From contig RHPI01002048.1 of NCBI GenBank assembly GCA_009103225.1, positions 635,668-699,667 on the forward strand: a stretch of DNA of 64,000 nt. The letters are read 5' to 3'. The notes beneath the pieces are model-generated. The model was not told the DNA's origin, ran no database searches, and saw only the letters and a list, made by a program, of their open reading frames with translations. Position numbers and translations under genes: made by a program. Positions 23,270 to 33,657 of this stretch are shown here, piece after piece (within the stretch, counting starts at the first letter, position 1; each line of letters starts with the position of its first letter). Origin of the DNA: Chlorokybus atmophyticus (Eukaryota; Streptophyta; Chlorokybophyceae; Chlorokybales; Chlorokybaceae).

Positions 23270-24682
23270 CTACTGGGGTCTAGTAGAAGCCAACTCGCAT
23301 TGGACCGAACGCACTCCGCGTCTGCTTGGGGAGGACGTTGTCGCCAACAGCTGCCCGTTTGTATTCATTGCACGCGCTGTGGCTTGGCCTCCGACAAAGC
23401 CGGGGAGCTCAAACCTGCCCACCACACTCGCCGTGTCCCAGTCATCCTTCGACTCCAGCGATACAACCTGAGGTGAGACGTCACATGTGTTGTGGACACA
23501 GTTGGACACATATCCACATGTAAGCAGAGTAGACGACAAAGTGCGTAGTGTACATGGCCTGGAGACTGTATGACTATCTGCCGGCCATCCGCAAAGCCGT
23601 CTGGTCCTTGAAGCAGTGGCGTGACGTCAACATTGGTGACGCGCTTGTCGCGAATGTAAATCTGCAAGCAAAAGAGAAAAGCCCTCAGCACTTGAGCATC
23701 ACACAACATAAGCTCACCTTGTAGGCAGAGCTGGTGGCGAAGTTGGTTGCAATGATGTGGCCATTGTAATGCTCGATGCCGTTGATGCCGAATGGGTTTG
23801 CGGGGAGTCCCAGCAGTATGTCGGGGTTATTGAGGAAGACCTCAGCGGCTTTGCCGTCCTTGCCCACGCGCCAGTTGAGGCCCGCGGTGTCCGTGACGTA
23901 CGCGCTGCCGTCGGGGACCACCACGACATCGTTGGCAGCGTGAGGACGCAGTGACTGCGTCTCGGTGAGAGTTGTACGCAAGTCTATGGACCACAAGAAG
24001 TCACGAGTCTTTAAGTCGAAGGCAGCTAGGCCGGTGTAAGTGCCAGGCCGGTGTAAGTGCCAGGCTTCAACACGAAGTCCAACTGCATGGACAGATGAGA
24101 GTGTGCGTGCATGCGTGCGTGCAACATCAAGCCCTTGTGTTTGTTTTGTGGTGAACAGAGCACACCGTGTGCACTTACGCCTGAGGTGGTGTCGGCGGTG
24201 GTGACTGTGAGGCTGCTGTGGTATCTGTCCAGCTCGATGCCAAAGCTGCCTGTCGCGCCCGCATGCACAAGAGCGCGCGGGAAGCACGCCCACACCTTGA
24301 CGCGACACGACCGCGGGTTCACCTGATGGTTCGACCACACATGCATCAATGAAGGCTGGGTTGAGTACACACAATAAAACCTTTGCATGGTTGACTGAGC
24401 ACACCGTGCTGAAACTCAGCAAACCATTAATGAAACCAACAAACTAACAACAACAACAACAACAACACTCGCATGTCTATGCCTGGTAGATAGCTGGTGT
24501 GCGTATGGACGACACGAGCCATCGGCGTCTGCGAGTCCGTCCCACTCGACGGACCTGGGATACAGGCGGGGGAAGGTGAGGGGCAGCTGGCGAGCGGGAG
24601 CGGTCTGGTTGTGGCAGCAGGAGGCGGAGGCTGGGACTGAGCAGAACGCTAGCAACGACAACAGCGACATGCACAGCAACAT
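23270..24682 (-). CDS. Secreted SMP-30/NHL-like beta-propeller protein, reading frame broken
   Basis: Exons on the minus strand are 24682 to about 24488, 24322-24179, 24082-23718, 23661-23554 and 23467-23270. The start at 24682 gives a hydrophobic leader, MLLCMSLLSLLAFCSVPASA, that fits a signal peptide. The propeller repeats include TETQSLRPHAANDVVVVPDG, AYVTDTAGLNWRVGKDGK, LGLPANPFGINGIEHYNGHI and TPLLQGPDGFADGRQIV, in the style of SMP-30/gluconolactonase/strictosidine-synthase-like proteins. These are usually calcium-dependent lactonases or esterases, but no catalytic set can be assigned here. In the third exon a 17-bp sequence is duplicated in tandem (24031-24064). With both copies the frame hits TAG at once; with one copy the exon is fully open. 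This is therefore either a real inactivating allele or a sequence error. The exon 1/2 junction is uncertain. Confidence 0.65.
24031..24064. repeat. 17-bp tandem duplication inside coding exon
   Basis: CCGGTGTAAGTGCCAGG occurs twice in a row (24031-24047 and 24048-24064). Seventeen is not a multiple of three, so the duplication shifts the SMP-30-like reading frame. Confidence 0.97.
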
Positions 24683-26380
24683 GCACACAAGGAGGAGGAG
24701 GAGGAGGAGGAGGCCATGACTGCTAGCAATACTGCTGCTGCTGAGCACTTTCAGGCTTGTTCTGTGACTGTTGTCTCACAACTGGGCTGCAAGCTGAGGG
24801 GAGTGATCACTTACTTCAGCATGCACAACAATGAACTACAATGAACCTCAAGTGAAGGATGCTGATGACATTTTAACATAAAACGGCCACAGCTTAGCAG
24901 AAGGCACACACTGCACACACTGCACACACTACAGCAACACACTGCACACACTACTTGCGCACACTGCTGCACGCAGGCACGGCAACATGCAGGCATCGCA
25001 ACAACCAACCGCCCTCTCCGGGACCATTCCACGAGTTGTATTGCTTCAAGTACGAAAGGGGTACTTTTGCATTGCTTCATCCCACATCACACAAATCTAA
25101 CACAAGCATGCTGTTGCCAACAACACCATCGAAGAAGCTTATCAGAGAAGCAACCATCTCGTGCAATGCTAGCTCCTAGATGCCTGCTACCCTACTGGCA
25201 CAGCGACGCAACTGCATGCGCCTTGCATGGCGGTTAAAGTGATACTATCATGGCCGCTTCAGAGCAGTTGCGAAATTTCAGCCCAAGCGCTACAATCTTA
25301 GCAACAATCACAGTCATGACCAAAAAGGTGTCTGTTGCCGTTGGTACAAGGTATATTGCGCGATGCAGTACCATGGTGGTGATGTGAGTCATGTGACAGC
25401 CTCACGTGATGTCCTACTCTGCGGCCGTGCCCCATTATGGCTGTGGCACAATCTGTGCCGCACAAATGTGTGCGGCACAGATTGTGCCACAGCCATAATG
25501 CACAAATTGACATGCACAGCATGACAGCTTTAAAGCTGTCATGCTGTGCATGTCAATTTGTGCTACTTTTTGTATAAGCCTTCTTGTTGAATCAATGCAA
25601 CCTGCAATGCACCATACACAAGTATAATACAATTGTGTTAGTAAAAATCTTTTGCGCCACCTGAAAGCTATCTTGGAGCTAGCTAACTTACATTGAATGG
25701 CACAGGCCGTTTGCAAGATGAAAACCTTGAGAACCACCTGACGGTGTGCATTATGAGGGTCACTCTTATGTTGTCATGAAGAAGAGTGATGAATATAGGA
25801 ATCCATAATAGCTTTCAATACTGTGGATGATTGATTGCAAAGTTTGCTCAAAGATCTGCAAGCAAGCCAGTTACTCTGCTGAGGTAATGCTACACTTCAA
25901 TTTACAATTACATGAAATAAGAAGGTGTCATAGAGTGTGTATACAATTGGTGTATTACCAGTAGCAATAATTAGGGTATAAAAATTATGTGAAATTATGC
26001 GAAAAGCTTGACACATGTTGGCCTGAGCGTGAAAATTTACTTGCTTGCTTACTACAAATATCGGTAAGGATATAGAGTGCTGGATAACCAATCTCGGCAG
26101 CTGTCTAACCCGCAGCGATAATGTCAAGTATTTACCGGCCCGGGGTTCCCTCCGCAACCCGGGATTCCCTCTGCCACCAAGCATGCATTCACTTTGTGGT
26201 TAACACTGATTCGTTCAATTATGCTTTTATATACATTTAAATATAATTACAATCATATGAGCATGCTGTACATAACAGCCTTATGTGTGCAATGCACATG
26301 TAGCCAACAATGATAGTCACTTGTGAACAGATAGCTGTCGTTATAAATGACTATCATATATTATACATATATAGGAAGAA
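24683..26380. other. Intergenic region ahead of the retrotransposon
   Basis: About 1.7 kb without a credible gene. It becomes AT-rich after 25600. A CACACTG short repeat lies at 24903-24966 and two adjacent palindromes at 25433-25563. The sequence up to the LTR at 26381 is otherwise featureless. Confidence 0.5.
25433..25563. repeat. Two abutting perfect palindromes, each with 32-nt arms
   Basis: The first palindrome is 25433-25464 paired with 25469-25500 around loop AATG. The second is 25500-25531 paired with 25532-25563 with no loop, centred on TTTAAA. Each pair is an exact reverse complement over 32 nt, and the two share base 25500. Arm sequences of the two palindromes are unrelated. Confidence 0.95.
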
Positions 26381-26892
26381 TGTAACGGGAGCAATAATAA
26401 TAGGGGTATTATGGCTACCTGAATAACACATTTTGTATGAATAAGTATTTAAATATGCTTATTTATACCTCTTTTCTACGGTTCCTCGCTTATTAAAGGC
26501 TATGATGCTTTATCATAGCTTAAATAAGTCCCAATGGGTGTAGAACCGCTTATTCAAGCCTATTTAGTGTCACATTTGATATAATGTGATCACTATCTCG
26601 TTAGGTACCTTACGATAGGTATCTTTGGATAGGTACCTTATCTGAGCTGTGATTGGCTCACGCTAGATTTCCTAACCTACCCTATCTGTAGGGTCGATGT
26701 CTAGTTGTGAGTTAATTATCGAGAGTTATATAGTTGATATACTCTTGATATAAAAGGTCACATCAATCTGATGTGGGGACTTTCAGTTCTCTGCTCAGTG
26801 GCGGCCACGCTGTCGAAAGGCTTGTCATAGGCGGTGTGGGTGTTGGGGTAGAGGATTGAAGGGGCATCACCGGCGACGGTGGTGCTGTTACA
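26381..26892 (+). repeat. 5' LTR (512 bp)
   Basis: The LTR is bounded by TGTAAC and GTTACA. A TATA box (TATAAAAG) lies at 26749-26756. A GATAGGTACCTTAT-type motif is present in fewer copies than in the 3' LTR. Confidence 0.95.
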
Positions 26893-26893
26893 T

Positions 26894-26907
26894 TGGTATC
26901 CAAGAGC
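26894..26907 (+). other. Primer-binding site, probably initiator-Met tRNA
   Basis: Immediately after the 5' LTR the sequence is TGGTATCCAAGAGC. This resembles the complement of the 3' end of initiator Met tRNA (TGGTATCAGAGC), with small differences. Confidence 0.6.
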
Positions 26908-27779
26908 TGGGGGGTGACGTGGGTACTTATAGGGGGCGGCGACCTGCTTTCGGCCAATCAGAAGCGTCGGCGGCGGCCTCCTATTCGTCCACGCAGCCCA
27001 AGCTTCAAGTTCGCTTCCCTGCGCTACCTCCACGTTGAAGTCACCTATTAAAGAGGCGGCCTCTCCACGTGTGAGGTACCATCACACGTCGGTGACTTGC
27101 CTGCTTGCCTGCTTGTCAGCTGCTTGCCAGGTGCTTGCCAAGTGCACGTGTGTACTTTCATGCACGTCACACAGTGGCTTGCCAGTGCACTATCATTGCT
27201 TGCAGTGATTGCCTGTCATTGCATGCGGTGATTGCGGCTTGCTAGTGTGTCATCACTGTTTGTCACACTTAGTGCACTGTCATTGCTTGCAGTGATTGCC
27301 TGTCATTGCATGCGGTGATTGCTTGTCATTGTGCTTGCCTATGACGTACCTGTGACCTGCGACGTACCTGTGACCTGCCAGCGGCTTTGCCGGGTCGTTT
27401 CACCCGGAACCGTAAGTTCCAAACCAAACTGTTCCCAAACCCTCCCCCTCTGGCTTCGGCCTGGAGATCGGGACTTGGTTAGGACAGTTGTGGGGAGGTT
27501 TTAGGACAATTTGTTCCTCAACCCTGTTAGTCTGAAACCCTCCCCCTCTGGCTTCGGCCTGGAGATTGGGACTTGGTTGAGGACAACACAGGGTTAGGAC
27601 ATTCTGGTCCCACTCAGACTTGTTCTGTTTGGTGACACTCCAGATCCAACCTTTCCTATTTTGGGACTGGTTTGGACTCTGTTTGGGACTTTTACAACTT
27701 GGGGTCATTTTGATCCTCTCGTTAAACCTGGTCCATTGGTGAGGTTCTCACCATCCCATTCTGCCTGTTTTGCAGGCAA
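26908..27779 (+). other. Retrotransposon leader with internal direct repeats
   Basis: The untranslated leader before gag carries two repeat pairs. A block near 27204-27230 (AGTGATTGCCTGTCATTGCA) recurs about 94 bp on, near 27290-27325. A block near 27434-27480 (CCCTCCCCCTCTGGCTTCGG) recurs about 100 bp on, near 27538-27583. These could be packaging or dimerisation sequences, but function is not shown. Confidence 0.7.
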
Positions 27780-28955
27780 ATGGAAGAAAACTCGGTGCCC
27801 ACCTCAAAAGGGGAGAGCTCAGAAAAAGAGCAACTTTCCCGTGAGGAGGAATTTCCATCCATGGAAGATATTCCGAATCCGGATGATGCACCTGATGAGT
27901 CTCAAGCTGCTAAAGCTGCGGAAGCTTCAGTGGATGATAGATCACCTTCTATATTCCCTGAGTTTTCTATTCGCATGACACAGCAGGACTTGATGGAGCA
28001 TTTCCTTAGCACCTATGATCAGGACCCTCGTGAGGCAATTGTCTCATTCGTGAACTTTCTCTTCCTATTGGCAGAAAAAGTTTCAAAGCTCACCACCTTT
28101 ATGGGGCGAGATTGGGAGGGGCAGATGGGTGAAGGCAAACGTGTTCTGAATATGATCGAGCGTCTGCAGCGTGCTGACGGTGGTCCACCTGTTCAAGCAC
28201 TTGCTCGTCCTGCCGAGTTTGTTCCCAACAAGCAAGCGGCCATCTTCGACTGGCTTGTGAAGTTGCGACACTATGTCAACTCCCTTCACATTTCTGAGGA
28301 GGGGAAATTGCGTGTAGCTGAGTTGCTGATCCCAAACGATGCTTTGGCAGAGTGGTACCGCCGTAAGCAACGGGATACCAACCTCGGGCGGGAAGTAAAT
28401 CAGTTGTGCTTTTTCATGGAGCAGCGCTATGGTGGCGCAGATCCTGCCCAGGTTGCTCGCAACCAGCTGCACAACCTGCGTCAGAACGGGCGTCCGGTTC
28501 AGCAGTATATCCAGGATTTTCAGTCGTTTGTCAGCAAGATCAATGCTGGCAAACTACCTATCAGTGATGCTGATCAGCTGGATATGTTCAGGCGTGGCTT
28601 GGACACAGATCTCGTGCAGCATGTGGCCGTCAACCCCGCGAGTTTGCAAGAGTGGGCCTCGACGGATTTACCAATGCTGATGCAGATGGTTGCTGCTGTG
28701 GACAGTGTAAAGCGCTCTCACGCCAACATGCAAACCACGGCAAAAGAGGCAGCCCCGGTTTCAGCTGCAAAGCGCCCGGCCACTGGCAACAAACCTTTTG
28801 TGAAAAAGGCGAAACCATCTCATCCTGCTGGCCCCTACAATGCGGCCAAATCCATCATCACTTGCAGTTTCTGCAAGAAGACAGGTCATGGGGAGGCTAC
28901 GTGCTATGCAAAACAGAATGCACAGAAGGCCAAGCAGCAGAGAGAAAAGAAATAG
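27780..28955 (+). CDS. gag: Retrotransposon Gag polyprotein
   Basis: A 391-codon frame from ATG 27780 to TAG 28953-28955. The N-terminal 60 residues are acidic and Ser-rich. The middle is the usual capsid-type helical region (for example AEWYRRKQRDTNLGREVNQL). A basic stretch near residue 330 precedes a CCHC zinc knuckle, CSFCKKTGHGEATC, near residues 362-375, which binds genomic RNA. The start is the first ATG after the leader. It lies in the same reading frame as pol, separated only by the TAG. Confidence 0.95.
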   Translation: MEENSVPTSKGESSEKEQLSREEEFPSMEDIPNPDDAPDESQAAKAAEASVDDRSPSIFPEFSIRMTQQDLMEHFLSTYDQDPREAIVSFVNFLFLLAEKVSKLTTFMGRDWEGQMGEGKRVLNMIERLQRADGGPPVQALARPAEFVPNKQAAIFDWLVKLRHYVNSLHISEEGKLRVAELLIPNDALAEWYRRKQRDTNLGREVNQLCFFMEQRYGGADPAQVARNQLHNLRQNGRPVQQYIQDFQSFVSKINAGKLPISDADQLDMFRRGLDTDLVQHVAVNPASLQEWASTDLPMLMQMVAAVDSVKRSHANMQTTAKEAAPVSAAKRPATGNKPFVKKAKPSHPAGPYNAAKSIITCSFCKKTGHGEATCYAKQNAQKAKQQREKK

Positions 28956-31900
28956 GAATTGTCCGTGGTTGGTAGCTTAGTCGAGCAGAACGACTTTAAA
29001 AACTCTGTACTTCTTGATAAAGTTTCCTCTCTTTGCGATGTATCAGATGTATGGACTGATATGAGCACACCACCTGTGTTGAGAAATGCAAACGGTTGTG
29101 TTTTAATCAATGTTCCATTCTCTGAATTAGTAACTGCTGTTAAGCACTTACACGAGTTGCAATTACAACATGCTGTCACTGCATGTGTAGTTATCCCTCG
29201 ATATCATGGCCCGTGGTCGCGATTGTTGAAAGGGGGAGAAGTAATCATGCAACTCTCACGCAAAGATACAGGAGCTTCACCGTTGCAAGTGATCTTTATC
29301 AAGTCTGCTACCAATCACGGCACTCCGACATTAGCTACATTTGATGGTCACTCAGTGCCACTCAAATGGAGATTTGAGAGTCAACTTATGGGTACACCAT
29401 GTACAGCATTGATTGATACTGGTGCAAACCATAACTTTGTTGAACATGCTTGGGTGAAACGTAATAACATTCCTTTCACACCAGTCACGTCATATGTACG
29501 TGCTGCTGGTTCCACTCTCAATGCAATGGGAGAGGTAAAAGGGCGTTTTGTTATTAATGGCCATATAACCCGACCAGCCTTCATCGTGGTGGATATTGGT
29601 ATCCCCGGGGTGGATGTTGTTTTAGGGGAACAATGGCACACTGAAGCAGGTTTACAATTAGACTCTCGAGCCAATACGTGCACCCTTCGTAAAGGGAAAC
29701 GTAGGATGACTTTAACAGCATCTGTACTCGCACGTATACCACGCGATAATGTTCCGCTCCTCTCTGCTATGCAATTGAAACGTTGCATGCGTAAACGTGA
29801 GGAAGTATACTTACTGCACTTACGACAGGTGGAAACACCTGCTGAACAGGCTATCAGTGACCCTGTGGTGCAGTCACTTACGGAACAATACGCAGATGTA
29901 TTTCAGGATGAACTCCCAGAGTTGCCTCCCGATCGAAACATACATCATACCATTCCGTTAGAGGAGGGGGCAAAGCCACCTTGGCGGCCTATATACAGGC
30001 TAAGTCCCTTAGAACACGCGGAGATGGAAAAACAGCTCAAAGAGTTATTGGACAAAGGTTTAATAACAAAGAGCATATCTCCTTTTGGTGCACCAATTTT
30101 GTTTGTGCCCAAAAAGAATGGCAAGCTACGCATGTGTATTGATTACCGTGCGTTGAACAAGGTCACTGTGAAAAACAGATACCCTTTGCCTCGGATTGAT
30201 GATTTGTTTGATAAGCTGTCAGGTGCAACAGTGTTCAGCACGCTGGATTTGACCAGTGGTTATCATCAAATCAAAATCCACCCGTCGGATATACAAAAAA
30301 CTGCATTTCGCACCCCACTAGGACACTTTGAGTATAAAGTGTTACCATTTGGGTTAACAAATGCACCGGCTACATTTCAGACAGCAATGAACGCGGTATT
30401 TGCTGATGAATTGTACAAGTTTGTACTGGTATATCTAGACGACATTATTGTGTTCAGCAAAACCCGGGAGGACCACCACAGGCATGTGGAATTGGTTCTA
30501 GCTAAGTTACGCGAACACAAATTCTATGCCAACCTGTCCAAATGCAACTTTGCAAAGGATGAACTACCCTTTTTAGGGCATGTGATTGGCAAAGAAGGAT
30601 TGAAACCAGATCCTCAAAAGGTGTGTGCGGTAAAGGATTGGCCACCACCCAAGGATGTACATCAGTTACGTGCTTTCTTGGGGCTAGCCAATTATTTCCG
30701 CAAGTTCATGCGAGCATATTCTGGCATGGCAAACCCTTTAACATCTTTACTAAGAAAAGATGTTAAATTTGTGTGGACGGAGGCACACGAGGTTGCTTTT
30801 ACACGCATTAAAGATGCATTAACACAAGCCCCTGTGTTAGCCTTCCCCGACCACACCAAGCCTTTTGTGGTGATCAGTGATGCTTCCACCATTGGGTGTG
30901 GGGCAGTCCTTCTACAAGATGACAGACCATGTGCATATGAAAGCAGAAAGTTCATTCCTGCTGAACGTAATTACACAACCACTGAGCAGGAATTGCTCGG
31001 GGTGGTGCACGCGCTGCGCACATGGCGTTGCTACTTGGAAGGGGTGGAGTTTTCAGTGATTACTGATCACAACCCGCTCACATTCTTTCATACGCAACAA
31101 AATCTGTCGAGGCGGCAAGCTAGGTGGAATGAATTCATTTCTCGTTTCACTTTCACTTGGCAATACCGTCCGGGTCGCACCAATGTGGCGGATCCACTAA
31201 GTCGCAGCCCTGCTCTTTTGGCACTTACGCGCTCTCGAAGTACGCGTAATGTGCAACAGCCTGAAGATCCTTTCCTAAAGGAAGTGTCCACAGGTTATAA
31301 CTCAGATGATTGGTTTAGCAGTCAAACCAACTTGCAACAGCTTACTGCTGTTAGCAATCTGTGGTATAAAGGGGAGCAGTTGGCAATTCCCAACTCGGGC
31401 GACTTACGTAAGCAATGCTTACATTCAGTGCATGACCCGCCGTATGCTGGGCATTTGGGGAAACACAAAACACTCAAATCTGCGCAACAGTTATACTGGT
31501 GGCCGTCAATGTCAGCTGACGTGGATCAATATGTTCGCACATGTGACGTGTGTCAACGTAATAAGCCACTACGACAAAAACAAGCGGGATTGCTTAAACC
31601 ATTGGCAATTCCAGAACAAAAGTGGGATAGTGTCAGTATGGATTTGATTACTGACCTACCTGAAACAGCAGCTAAATACACTGCTATTGTGGTTTTTGTC
31701 GACCGTTTGACTAAAATGGTGCATTTTGCCCCGTGTTGCACAACTGTAAGTGCACGGGACTTGGCACACTTATTTGTGTCCACGGTCTTTCGCGTTCACG
31801 GTATACCGCGTGAACTTGTCACAGATCGTGATCCTCGTTTTGTCTCCAAGTTTTGGCGAGAAGTCTGTGAATTGTTGGGGGTAAAACAAAGCATATCGAC

Positions 31901-32687
31901 TGCTTTCCACCCGCAAACGGACGGTCAAAATGAGCGAGCAAATCAAATACTGGAAGAGATGCTTCGCCACTATGTGGCTTCTAATCATGCTGATTGGGAC
32001 AGGTACTTGCCAATGGCAGAGTTCGCTGTGAACAACGCGTGGCAAGAAAGTGTAAAGGAAACCCCATTTTTCTTGAATTATGGGATTCGCCCGAACACAC
32101 CAGCGTCATTGCGTGTACCTCGCAATGCCCTGACTGTACCAGCGGCAAAGGAATTTGCCACTAATATGCAAGAAAATTTGGCTCGAGCCAAGCTGTGTCT
32201 GTCAGAAGCACAGGACAGGCAAAAAGCTTATGCTGATACACATCGAAAAATGGCCACTTTCGATGTCGGCGATAAAGTTTTGCTGAATGCAAAAAACATA
32301 ACCATCAAAGGTACGGGTGCTCGCAAGTTGCTGCCCCGATGGTTAGGTCCTTTCTCTATCACTGATAGAGTTGGTACGCACGCTTATCGACTGCAATTGC
32401 CCCCAAGTGTGCGTATACACAACGTGTTTCATGTAAACTTGTTGAAACCTTACCGCTCAGACGGTAGAACACAGCCTCCACCACCGCCAGTTGAGGTGGA
32501 CAGCGAGCTCGAATACGAGGTGGAAGCTATATTGCACCATAAGCTAAATGGTCGAGGACGCGCAACTCGCTATTTGGTGAAATGGAAAGGGTATGGCCCG
32601 GAACATAACAGTTGGGAGCCCGACAGGCATCTTACGCACTGCCGCGAGTTGCTTCGAGCTTATTGGGATTCATGTCCTGTCCCATAA
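28956..32687 (+). CDS. pol: Retrotransposon Pol: protease, RT, RNase H, integrase, chromodomain
   Basis: Open from just after the gag TAG to TAA at 32685-32687, about 1,243 codons, with no Met at the beginning. This implies expression as a Gag-Pol fusion. Domains in order, numbered from 28959: an unassigned N-terminal segment (1-130); an aspartic protease with ALIDTGANHNF near 149; reverse transcriptase with FVPKKNGKLRMCIDYRALN near 378 and YLDDIIVFS near 490; RNase H with ISDASTIGCGAVLL near 635; an integrase HHCC finger near 821-870 and a D,D-35-E core (D near 894, D near 955, E near 992); and a C-terminal chromodomain near 1183-1240 with YLVKWKGYGPEHNSWEP. The chromodomain is expected to guide integration to particular chromatin. 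All catalytic residues are present and no frame break is seen. Confidence 0.97.
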   Translation, partial: ELSVVGSLVEQNDFKNSVLLDKVSSLCDVSDVWTDMSTPPVLRNANGCVLINVPFSELVTAVKHLHELQLQHAVTACVVIPRYHGPWSRLLKGGEVIMQLSRKDTGASPLQVIFIKSATNHGTPTLATFDGHSVPLKWRFESQLMGTPCTALIDTGANHNFVEHAWVKRNNIPFTPVTSYVRAAGSTLNAMGEVKGRFVINGHITRPAFIVVDIGIPGVDVVLGEQWHTEAGLQLDSRANTCTLRKGKRRMTLTASVLARIPRDNVPLLSAMQLKRCMRKREEVYLLHLRQVETPAEQAISDPVVQSLTEQYADVFQDELPELPPDRNIHHTIPLEEGAKPPWRPIYRLSPLEHAEMEKQLKELLDKGLITKSISPFGAPILFVPKKNGKLRMCIDYRALNKVTVKNRYPLPRIDDLFDKLSGATVFSTLDLTSGYHQIKIHPSDIQKTAFRTPLGHFEYKVLPFGLTNAPATFQTAMNAVFADELYKFVLVYLDDIIVFSKTREDHHRHVELVLAKLREHKFYANLSKCNFAKDELPFLGHVIGKEGLKPDPQKVCAVKDWPPPKDVHQLRAFLGLANYFRKFMRAYSGMANPLTSLLRKDVKFVWTEAHEVAFTRIKDALTQAPVLAFPDHTKPFVVISDASTIGCGAVLLQDDRPCAYESRKFIPAERNYTTTEQELLGVVHALRTWRCYLEGVEFSVITDHNPLTFFHTQQNLSRRQARWNEFISRFTFTWQYRPGRTNVADPLSRSPALLALTRSRSTRNVQQPEDPFLKEVSTGYNSDDWFSSQTNLQQLTAVSNLWYKGEQLAIPNSGDLRKQCLHSVHDPPYAGHLGKHKTLKSAQQLYWWPSMSADVDQYVRTCDVCQRNKPLRQKQAGLLKPLAIPEQKWDSVSMDLITDLPETAAKYTAIVVFVDRLTKMVHFAPCCTTVSARDLAHLFVSTVFRVHGIPRELVTDRDPRFVSKFWREVCELLGVKQSISTAFHPQTDGQNERANQILEEMLRHYVASNHADWDRYLPMAEFAVNNAWQESVKETPFFLNYGIRPNTPASLRVPRNALTVPAAKEFATNMQENLARAKLCLSEAQDRQKAYADTHRKMATFDVGDKVLLNAKNITIKGTGARKLLPRWLGPFSITDRVGTHAYRLQLPPSVRIHNVFHVNLLKPYRSDGRTQPPPPPVEVDSELEYEVEAILHHKLNGRGRATRYLVKWKGYGPEHNSWEPDRHLTHCRELLRAYWDSCPVP

Positions 32688-32821
32688 ACTGTGGGCTTGG
32701 TTTTATGACAGACTGGCAGTGCAGTTTCATTACCACCCTGTCATTTCCCGCTATCTCACTGGTTACAATTACTCAAAATCAAGCCTGATCAACTTGAGTT
32801 CAACGAGGACGTTGAAAACCT

Positions 32822-32834
32822 AAGTGGGGGGGAA
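32822..32834 (+). other. Polypurine tract
   Basis: AAGTGGGGGGGAA directly abuts the 3' LTR, the expected site for plus-strand DNA priming. Confidence 0.8.
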
Positions 32835-33361
32835 TGTAACGGGAGCAATAATAATAGGGGTATTATTGCTACCTGAATAACACATTTTGTATGAATAAGT
32901 ATTTAAATATGCTTATTTATACCTCTTTTCTACGGTTCCTCGCTTATTAAAGGCTATGATGCTTTATCATAGCTTAAATAAGTCCCAATGGGTGTAGAAC
33001 CGCTTATTCAAGCCTATTTAGTGTCACATTTGATATAATGTGATCACTATCTCGTTAGGTACCTTACGATAGGTATCTTTGGATAGGTACCTTATCGATA
33101 GGTACCTTATTTGAGCTGTGATTGGCTCACGCTAGATTTCCTAACCTACCCTATCTGTAGGGTCGATGTCTAGTTGTGAGTTAATTATCGAGAGTTATAT
33201 AGTTGATATACTCTTGATATAAAAGGTCACATCAATCTGATGTGGGGACTTTCAGTTCTCTGCTCAGTGGCGGCCACGCCGTCGAAAGGCTTGTCATAGG
33301 CGGTGTGGGTGTTGGGGTAGAGGATTGAAGGGGCATCACCGGCGACGGTGGTGCTGTTACA
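32835..33361 (+). repeat. 3' LTR (527 bp)
   Basis: Nearly identical to the 5' LTR, with a 15-bp extra copy of the GATAGGTACCTTAT unit near 33095-33110 and about three substitutions. The TATA box is at 33218-33225. Confidence 0.95.
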
Positions 33362-33540
33362 AGAAACCGTCAACGCAAGGTTCACAAATAACCGAGTGAT
33401 GAATAACATCGTCGCTGCTGAAGCTCGACATGCGCATCAACGACGTTAAGTTGATGGTAAGTAACGGCTTCCAACATGCAAGCTGTCAGTTGACGCTTAT
33501 TTGTTCACTTGCATGTTGGAGGAGAGGTCGTTGCCCGCGT

Positions 33541-33657
33541 CCCCCCCCTCCCCCCCCNNNNNNNNNNNNNNNNNNNNNNNNNNNNNNNNNNNNNNNNNNN
33601 NNNNNNNNNNNNNNNNNNNNNNNNNNNNNNNNNNNNNNNNNNNNNCCCCCCCCCCCC
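33541..33657. other. Assembly gap (88 N) flanked by C runs
   Basis: N at 33558-33645 lies between two C-rich homopolymer runs. The C runs may be real or an artefact of low-quality read ends. Sequence across the gap is unknown. Confidence 0.95.

Larger units (their letters stand above)
26381..33361 (+). mobile_element. Complete Ty3/gypsy chromovirus LTR retrotransposon
   Basis: The element has two LTRs (26381-26892 and 32835-33361), each starting TGTAAC and ending GTTACA, a primer-binding site, gag, pol with protease-RT-RNase H-integrase-chromodomain order, and a polypurine tract. The 4-bp sequence AGAA flanks it on both sides (26377-26380 and 33362-33365) and is the likely target-site duplication; it is AAGAA if the terminal A is shared. 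The LTRs differ by one 15-bp indel and roughly three substitutions, so the insertion is recent. The reverse transcriptase-integrase-chromodomain order places it among chromoviruses. Confidence 0.97.

Noticed and set aside
24903-24966. CRISPR-like short repeats (ACACTGCACAC)
   Set aside because: It is a simple degenerate tandem repeat with no regular unique spacers, in a eukaryotic intergenic region.
26758-27033. 91-codon minus-strand frame over the LTR/leader boundary
   Set aside because: It spans the end of the LTR and the primer-binding site and has no coding features.
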